Both the position numbers and the translations under genes were made by a program. Of a stretch of DNA of 64,000 bases, positions 59,688 through 64,000 are shown piece after piece. Source of the stretch: Pseudomonas sp. MN1F (GTDB lineage Bacteria; Pseudomonadota; Gammaproteobacteria; Pseudomonadales; Pseudomonadaceae); NCBI RefSeq assembly GCF_009391885.1, contig NZ_VZII01000037.1:247733-311732 (forward strand). Direction: 5' to 3'. A model generated the notes under the pieces. It made no database searches. It was not told the origin of the DNA and was given only the letters and a program-made list of their open reading frames with translations. The first letter of the stretch is position 1; each line of letters begins with the position of its first letter.

Positions 59688-60641
59688 ATGATCCCCGCTC
59701 AGGAAAACCCGGACGGCACGACGATGGTGTTCAAGCTGCGGCACATGGAAGTGTTCCGCGCGGTGATGCTGACCGGCTCGATCAGCGCGGCAGCGAAGAT
59801 GCTCTACGTGTCCCAGCCGGCGGTGAGCAAACTGATCGGCTATATCGAGGGGCGCCTGGCCTACCGACTGTTCGAGCGCATCAACAACCGCCTGGTGCCC
59901 ACGGCTGAGGCGCAGGTGCTGTACCGCGAGGTCGAGCGGGTGTACCAGGCGGCCTTGCAGGTGAACGTGTGCGCCCATTCCCTGGCTACCGGTACCCATC
60001 GCACGCTGCGCATCTCGTGCAGTGCCTCGCTATCGACCGTGGTCATCCCTGCCGCGCTGGCCCAACTCAAACGCGAAGCACCGTCATTGCAGATCGAGTG
60101 GCAGACTTCGCTGATGCACGCCATGCCCAACCAGATTCTGTCGAAGACTGTCGACTTGTCGGTCGCCGCGTTGCCGGTGATCCACGACCACCTGCACTCC
60201 CAGGCCTTCATGCGCGGGCGCATGGTGGTGGTGATGCCGGCCGACCATGCCCTGGCGCAAGCGCCGTCCTTGACGCTGAAGCAACTGCAGGGCCATGCGC
60301 TGCTGCTGTTCCGCCCGGACATGCCGTTCGGCCAGCTGTTGGCCGGCCACATCGAGCGGCGCGGCCTGCAGCTGGATTCCCTGCTGTCGTTTACCAATGC
60401 CAACGAAGCTGTGGCGCTGGTCAAGCAGGGTATGGGCATCAGCGTGATCGACGAGTTTGTCGCGCAGGACAGCGGCTTGCATGTGGTGCCCTTGGTCGAC
60501 GAGATCCATTTCGATATCAGCTTCGTCCACTCGCGCTTTGAGCCGCTCTCGCAGTCGGCGCTGCATTTGATGCGTGTGCTGCATGGCCAGGCGCTGAAGC
60601 TGGGGCGGGGGATCGAGGGGTTTACGCTGCCCCTGGCATGA
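59688..60641 (+). CDS. LysR-family regulator, divergent from the amidohydrolase
   Basis: A 317-residue LysR protein: FKLRHMEVFRAVMLTGSISAAAKMLYVSQPAVSKLIGYIEGRLAYRLFERINNRLVPTAEAQVLY is the winged helix (about 15-75), and an effector domain follows. The MLYVSQPAVSKLI form is that of the opine/octopine-regulator branch (OccR/NocR-like). AAGGTAATAGGC precedes the ATG. Divergence from the amidohydrolase-cupin pair across 146 bases is the classic LysR layout. Confidence 0.88.
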   Translation: MIPAQENPDGTTMVFKLRHMEVFRAVMLTGSISAAAKMLYVSQPAVSKLIGYIEGRLAYRLFERINNRLVPTAEAQVLYREVERVYQAALQVNVCAHSLATGTHRTLRISCSASLSTVVIPAALAQLKREAPSLQIEWQTSLMHAMPNQILSKTVDLSVAALPVIHDHLHSQAFMRGRMVVVMPADHALAQAPSLTLKQLQGHALLLFRPDMPFGQLLAGHIERRGLQLDSLLSFTNANEAVALVKQGMGISVIDEFVAQDSGLHVVPLVDEIHFDISFVHSRFEPLSQSALHLMRVLHGQALKLGRGIEGFTLPLA

Positions 60642-60743
60642 GCCCTGCCGGCGATTGGATCCACAGCTGAAAAAGCGCTACCCTTGCCCGCCGCGCCAAC
60701 CATTGCGCTGGCGCGCTTCAACCCTTTATGGAGATTCATCGAC

Positions 60744-61445
60744 ATGAACGTCTCATTCCGTCCCCAGTGGCTGCTTGCCCTCGCCCTACCCCTGGCCCTC
60801 GCCGCCTGTGGCGACAATGAACCCAAGCAGCGCGCTGCCTTCAGCGAATTCCTGCAGACCCGTATCGTCGACAAGCCCGGCGTTCACGTGCCCAAGCTGA
60901 GTGCCGATGAATCCAAGGCATTTGGCCCCTACAACGACCATTACGCGGTAATCACCAATTTCAACGGCGCCATGGATAGCGCGGTGAAACCCCTGGGCAG
61001 TCTGCTGCAGAAAGGCGCGGTGCGCTCGCTGAACGATATCACCAGCCGCCGTGACGACATCAAGGCGGTACAGACCGGCCTGAACGACATGGGCCTCCAG
61101 CTGCAGGACCAGAAGGCCAAGGCCGACAGCGCCCATGCCCAGCTCAAGCAGCCGGATGACCTCAAGGTGGTCTACGACAAGGCCTACGACCGCACCGTCA
61201 GCGTCCCGGCCGATACCTTCCTGCAAGTGCTGCCGCAGATCAACGGCACCCTCGACAGCAGCCTGAAAGTGGCCGACTACGTAGATGCACACAAGGCGCA
61301 GATCGAGATCAACGGGCCGATCGTCAAGGTCAACGACCCCAAGGTACAGGCTGAGCTGAATGCCTTGCTGCAAGACCTGACGACTCAGGCGAAGACCGTG
61401 CAGCAGGCTCAGGCGCAGCTGCAGACCGTGATGCTCGGGCGCTGA
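60744..61445 (+). CDS. DUF3053 lipoprotein
   Basis: A 233-residue lipoprotein (lipobox LAAC, Cys about 22) of the DUF3053/YiaF family: GDNEPKQRAAFSEFLQTRIVDKPGVHVPKLSADESKAFGPYNDHYAVITNFN is characteristic. The mature protein is strongly helical. Function is unknown in all members. The ATG at 60744 is chosen so that the signal peptide is N-terminal. Confidence 0.85.
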   Translation: MNVSFRPQWLLALALPLALAACGDNEPKQRAAFSEFLQTRIVDKPGVHVPKLSADESKAFGPYNDHYAVITNFNGAMDSAVKPLGSLLQKGAVRSLNDITSRRDDIKAVQTGLNDMGLQLQDQKAKADSAHAQLKQPDDLKVVYDKAYDRTVSVPADTFLQVLPQINGTLDSSLKVADYVDAHKAQIEINGPIVKVNDPKVQAELNALLQDLTTQAKTVQQAQAQLQTVMLGR

Positions 61446-61466
61446 TTGATGGTTTCACGCAGTAAA

Positions 61467-61581
61467 TGTGGGAGCCGCGCTTGCCGGCGATGGGCCGCGA
61501 AGCGGCCCCACGATTTCAAGGTTGTTGCATAAATTGCCGGGGCCGCTTCGCGGCCCATCGCCGGCAAGCGCGGCTCCCACA
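61467..61581. repeat. Long perfect inverted repeat (paired REP-like elements)
   Basis: Two 43-base arms, 61467-61509 and 61539-61581, are exact reverse complements, separated by 29 bases. Each arm starts TGTGGGAGCCGCGCTTGCCG and ends in GGGCCGCGAAGCGGCCCC, itself a hairpin. It lies between the convergent DUF3053 and cpxA genes and can form a very strong cruciform or RNA stem. This is the paired form of a common Pseudomonas intergenic repeat. Confidence 0.85.
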
Positions 61582-61608
61582 GGGACCGAGCCAGCTTTCA
61601 GAAACTAA

Positions 61609-62868
61609 TCAACTGAGACGCGGCAACAAGATCGCCACGCTCAAGCCCCCCGCCGCGCCCGCCTTCGCGCTGATACTGCCCTGATGCAGCCCGATGGCGC
61701 GGCGGGCGATGGCCAGGCCCAGGCCAAAACCATCGGCGCCGCTGTGCCCGCCCCGGTCGAACGGCTCGAAGATGCTCTGCAGCCGACCCGGTTCAACCCC
61801 CGGCCCCTGGTCGACGATCTGCACCTGCAACTGCTCCCCACCGCCCACCAGCAGCGCCTCGACGCGCACTTCACTACCCGGCGCGGTATAGCGCACGGCG
61901 TTGCGGATCACGTTCTCGAAGGCGCGGTACAGCAGTTCCTCATGGCCGCGGGTAACAAAAGTGCCAGCGCCCAGCAAACTGACCTGCGCCTGCTTCATGC
62001 CCGCTTCAAACCGGGCATCCTCGACAATCTGCGCCAGCACCTCGACAGCATCCAGCTCGCCATGCTCGCCATGGCTTTGCTGCGACTGCACCCGCGCCAG
62101 GGTCAGCAGTTGCTCGATCAGGTCATCCATGCGCCGCGACTCGCGCTCGATGCGCCCGAGCATTTCCTCGCGCTCGGGCTGCTGGCGCAGCAACCCGATG
62201 GCGACATGCAGGCGGGTCAGCGGTGAACGCAGTTCGTGGGAGATGTCGTGCAGCAATTGCTGCTGCGCCTCGACCAGCGCCTTGAGCTGCCCGGCCATGC
62301 GGTCGCAGTCTTCGGCCAGTTCGACGATTTCGTCGCGCCGCCGCCCCAGGCGCGGGCGCACCCGCACATCGAAGCGGCCCTGGGCCACCTGGCCCATGGC
62401 CTCGCGCAGCCAGGTCAACGGGCGGGTCAGGTAGAGGCTGCAGAGCAAGGCGAACAACGCGCTCATCAGCCCGCCGGTCAGCAACGGGCCCATGCTCCGT
62501 GGGCGCGGCGGCTCATCCAGGCGGGTGGGCACCGAAGCCCGCAGCACCAGGGCCTGGCCGCCCTCATCGAGCAGCGCCCGCTCGAACCGTGGGGTGTCAA
62601 CAGCACGCCCGGCCAGCAAGTGACCGGTGCCGTCGTACAGGCCCACCTGCACCTCCGGCGGCTGCGGCGACACCTGCAGGTACTGGCGGCCGGCCTGTTC
62701 GCCATAGCGGTGCAACAGGTTCAGTTCAGTGGTCAGCATCGCTCGCAGCCCGGGGGTGTCACCGCGCAGGTCGTCGAGCATGAAGGCCCCGGCACCGACC
62801 AGGAAGGTCAGGCTATTGGCCAGCCAGAAGGCCAGGAACAGCTTCCAGAACAGGCGCCGGCGCATCAT
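61609..62868 (-). CDS. cpxA: CpxA-like sensor histidine kinase
   Basis: A 419-residue inner-membrane kinase: TM1 (about 8-30), a periplasmic sensor of about 95 residues, TM2 (about 128-147), HAMP (about 148-200), dimerisation H-box LLHDISHELRSPLTRL with the phospho-accepting His211, and ATPase motifs ENVIRNAVRYT (N-box), VDQGPGVE (G1) and GFGLGLAIARR (G2). Sequence and partner agree with CpxA, which senses envelope stress. The ATG overlaps the cpxR stop by four bases. Confidence 0.88.
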   Translation of the reverse strand: MMRRRLFWKLFLAFWLANSLTFLVGAGAFMLDDLRGDTPGLRAMLTTELNLLHRYGEQAGRQYLQVSPQPPEVQVGLYDGTGHLLAGRAVDTPRFERALLDEGGQALVLRASVPTRLDEPPRPRSMGPLLTGGLMSALFALLCSLYLTRPLTWLREAMGQVAQGRFDVRVRPRLGRRRDEIVELAEDCDRMAGQLKALVEAQQQLLHDISHELRSPLTRLHVAIGLLRQQPEREEMLGRIERESRRMDDLIEQLLTLARVQSQQSHGEHGELDAVEVLAQIVEDARFEAGMKQAQVSLLGAGTFVTRGHEELLYRAFENVIRNAVRYTAPGSEVRVEALLVGGGEQLQVQIVDQGPGVEPGRLQSIFEPFDRGGHSGADGFGLGLAIARRAIGLHQGSISAKAGAAGGLSVAILLPRLS

Positions 62869-63557
62869 TCGACGATCAGCATGTAACCCATGCCCCGCAC
62901 ACTCTGGATCCAGCTGCTGCCATCGTCACGCGGGCCGAGCTTCTGGCGGATGCTGCTGATGTGCACGTCGATGCGCCGGTCGTAACGGGTCAGCGGCCGG
63001 CCCAGGGCGTTCAGCGACAGGTCCTGTTTGCTCACCAGCTGCCCGGCCTGGCGGGCCAGGGCTTCGAGCAGGCTGAACTCGGTGCCGGTCAGGTCCAGCG
63101 GTATCGGCCCCCACTGCGCCTTGCGCCGCCCCGGCCACAGGGTCAGCGCGCCACGGCCGATGGACTCCGCGCCCTGGCTTTCGGCCAGCATCTGCGGGTG
63201 CACCCGGCGCAGGATCGCCCGCAGGCGCGCCACCAGTTCACCCGGCGAGCTGGGTTTGGGTACATAGTCGTCGGCACCCAGTTCCAGGCCGGCGATGCGG
63301 TCGATGTTGTCACCCCGTGCGGTCAACAGCAGCACCGGTACCTGGCTGCGGGCACGAATGCGCCGCAGCACTTCGATGCCGGAGATGCCTGGCAGCATCA
63401 CATCCAGCACCACCAGGCGGTAATGCCCGCTCAAGGCGCGCGTCTCCCCCTCCTCGCCGGTGGCCACGGCGGTGGCCTGGAAGCCCTCGCGGGCCAGGTA
63501 CAGGGCGAGCATTTCGGTCAGTTCGCGGTCGTCGTCGACCAGCAGTACAGGGATCAT
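62865..63557 (-). CDS. cpxR: CpxR-like OmpR-family response regulator
   Basis: A 230-residue regulator with a receiver domain (acid pocket DDD at 8-10, phospho-acceptor Asp52 in VVLDVMLPG, Lys101 in DDYVPKP) and an OmpR winged helix (LTGTEFSLLEALARQAGQLVSKQDLSLNALGRPLTRYDRRIDVHISSIRQKL). The last block follows E. coli CpxR almost position by position. It is first in the operon with cpxA and divergent from a bamA paralogue; an exact Cpx-type box lies in the shared control region. Confidence 0.9.
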   Translation of the reverse strand: MIPVLLVDDDRELTEMLALYLAREGFQATAVATGEEGETRALSGHYRLVVLDVMLPGISGIEVLRRIRARSQVPVLLLTARGDNIDRIAGLELGADDYVPKPSSPGELVARLRAILRRVHPQMLAESQGAESIGRGALTLWPGRRKAQWGPIPLDLTGTEFSLLEALARQAGQLVSKQDLSLNALGRPLTRYDRRIDVHISSIRQKLGPRDDGSSWIQSVRGMGYMLIVE

Positions 63558-63624
63558 GATGGGTCAGGTGCCAGGTTCTGCAAAAGCGCCATGATCGCCC
63601 CGTCATCACGGACCGTGGGCGAAC

Positions 63625-63639
63625 TTTACACATCTTTAC
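63625..63639 (-). promoter_or_regulatory. Exact CpxR-type box (GTAAA-N5-GTAAA)
   Basis: Read on the minus strand the site is GTAAA GATGT GTAAA. It matches the CpxR consensus of two GTAAA repeats five bases apart. It sits 68 bases upstream of cpxR and 97 bases upstream of the bamA paralogue, suitable for autoregulation and for control of the divergent gene. Confidence 0.7.
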
Positions 63640-63735
63640 CCTCGGTTAACCGCGCCGAACATAGCCCGCCCGTATGCTCATCGCCCGCTTCCCGGCAGCC
63701 CCGTGCTGCTCTTCTACGCCCGCCTGGAACCCTCG

Positions 63736-64000
63736 ATGAATTACCCGCGACTGTTGCTCTCCATCCTGCTGCTCAATGCCTCCATGGCCCAGGCCGCGTC
63801 GCTCAGGATCGCCGACATCCGCGTCAACGGCCTGCAGCGGGTGTCCGCCGGCAGCGTGTTCGGTGCCTTGCCGCTCAACGTCGGCGACGAAGCTGACGAC
63901 CGCCGCCTGGTCGAATCGACCCGCTCGCTGTTCAAGACCGGCTTCTTCCAGGACATCCAGCTGAACCGCGATGGCAACGTCCTGATCATCAACGTGGTCG
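63736..64000 (+). CDS. BamA/Omp85 paralogue (5' part, cut by window edge)
   Basis: The first 88 residues: a signal peptide (MNYPRLLLSILLLNASMAQA, cut before ASLRI) and the start of POTRA1 (IADIRVNGLQRVSAGSVFGALPLNVGDEADDRRLVESTRSLFKTGFFQDIQLNRDGNVLIINVV). This is very close to Pseudomonas BamA, the core of the outer-membrane beta-barrel assembly machine. Canonical bamA lies between rseP and ompH/lpxD; here the neighbour is a Cpx two-component system, so this is probably a second, conditionally expressed copy. The rest is outside the window. Confidence 0.85.
   Translation, partial: MNYPRLLLSILLLNASMAQAASLRIADIRVNGLQRVSAGSVFGALPLNVGDEADDRRLVESTRSLFKTGFFQDIQLNRDGNVLIINVV

Overview
The window is high-GC Gammaproteobacterial DNA from a member of the Pseudomonas putida group. 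Four things point there: a MuxABC-OpmB efflux operon; a D-lysine catabolic cluster (amaC, dpkA, RpiR regulator, ABC transporter, amaD) followed directly by a galactarate/glucarate cluster, which from memory is the order in P. putida KT2440 around PP_3582-PP_3624; P. putida-style REP palindromes; and Pseudomonas-typical small families (DUF1652, DUF3053, OsmC-YcaO fusion). Genes are densely packed with many 4-bp ATGA overlaps. No tRNA, rRNA, insertion sequence, prophage or CRISPR array was seen. Every family assignment comes from reading motifs and from memory of the families; no search was run.

Layout. 1-1012: 5' part of an AruH-like arginine:pyruvate transaminase, cut by the window edge. 1.3-3.7 kb: a DUF1652 protein and a MHYT-GGDEF-EAL c-di-GMP protein. 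3.9-12.9 kb: muxA-muxB-muxC-opmB. 13-15 kb: thiol peroxidase tpx and an SdaC-type amino acid permease. 15.2-22.9 kb: D-lysine module, with amaC and dpkA on the minus strand, divergent from a plus-strand run of RpiR regulator, binding protein, two permeases, amaD and ATPase. 23.2-24.0 kb: class I amidotransferase-like C26 peptidase. 24.4-30.8 kb: kdgD, garP, garD and 2,5-dioxovalerate dehydrogenase, closed by a strong terminator and a REP, then a FadR-type regulator on the other strand. 31-37.6 kb: accessory single genes (HutC-type and LysR regulators, DUF998, DMT transporter, sorbosone-dehydrogenase-like lipoprotein with DUF2231, small secreted proteins, a decayed OsmC gene). 37.7-39.9 kb: OsmC-YcaO fusion. 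40.1-45.2 kb: periplasmic molybdenum hydroxylase operon (2Fe-2S subunit, Mo subunit, tri-haem cytochrome c, XdhC). 45.3-51.5 kb: pqiA-pqiA-pqiB-pqiC followed closely on the same strand by a diguanylate cyclase and a solute-binding protein. 51.8-54.6 kb: orphan small protein and a TetR-DHA2 efflux pair. 54.7-57.6 kb: dctA with a two-subunit class-I-fumarase-type hydro-lyase. 57.8-60.6 kb: glycine-zipper protein, amidohydrolase-cupin pair and LysR. 60.7-64 kb: DUF3053 lipoprotein, a long perfect inverted repeat, cpxA-cpxR, and the start of a BamA paralogue transcribed divergently.

How the genes work together. The D-lysine block imports the D-amino acid, oxidises or transaminates it to Delta1-piperideine-2-carboxylate, and reduces that to L-pipecolate. 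The aldarate block imports galactarate/glucarate and converts it through 5-keto-4-deoxyglucarate and 2,5-dioxovalerate to 2-oxoglutarate. The window also carries a strong envelope theme: RND efflux, Pqi lipid transport, Cpx-like stress signalling and a BamA paralogue.

The most useful new observations are regulatory. They include an exact GTAAA-N5-GTAAA Cpx-type box between cpxR and the bamA paralogue, a 17-bp FadR-type operator in front of the molybdenum hydroxylase operon, a motif shared by the kdgD and gntR promoters, and several clean dyads in front of dctA, tetR, the C26 peptidase and in the dpkA/rpiR divergent region. I did not find convincing evidence of a wholly new defence or mobile system.
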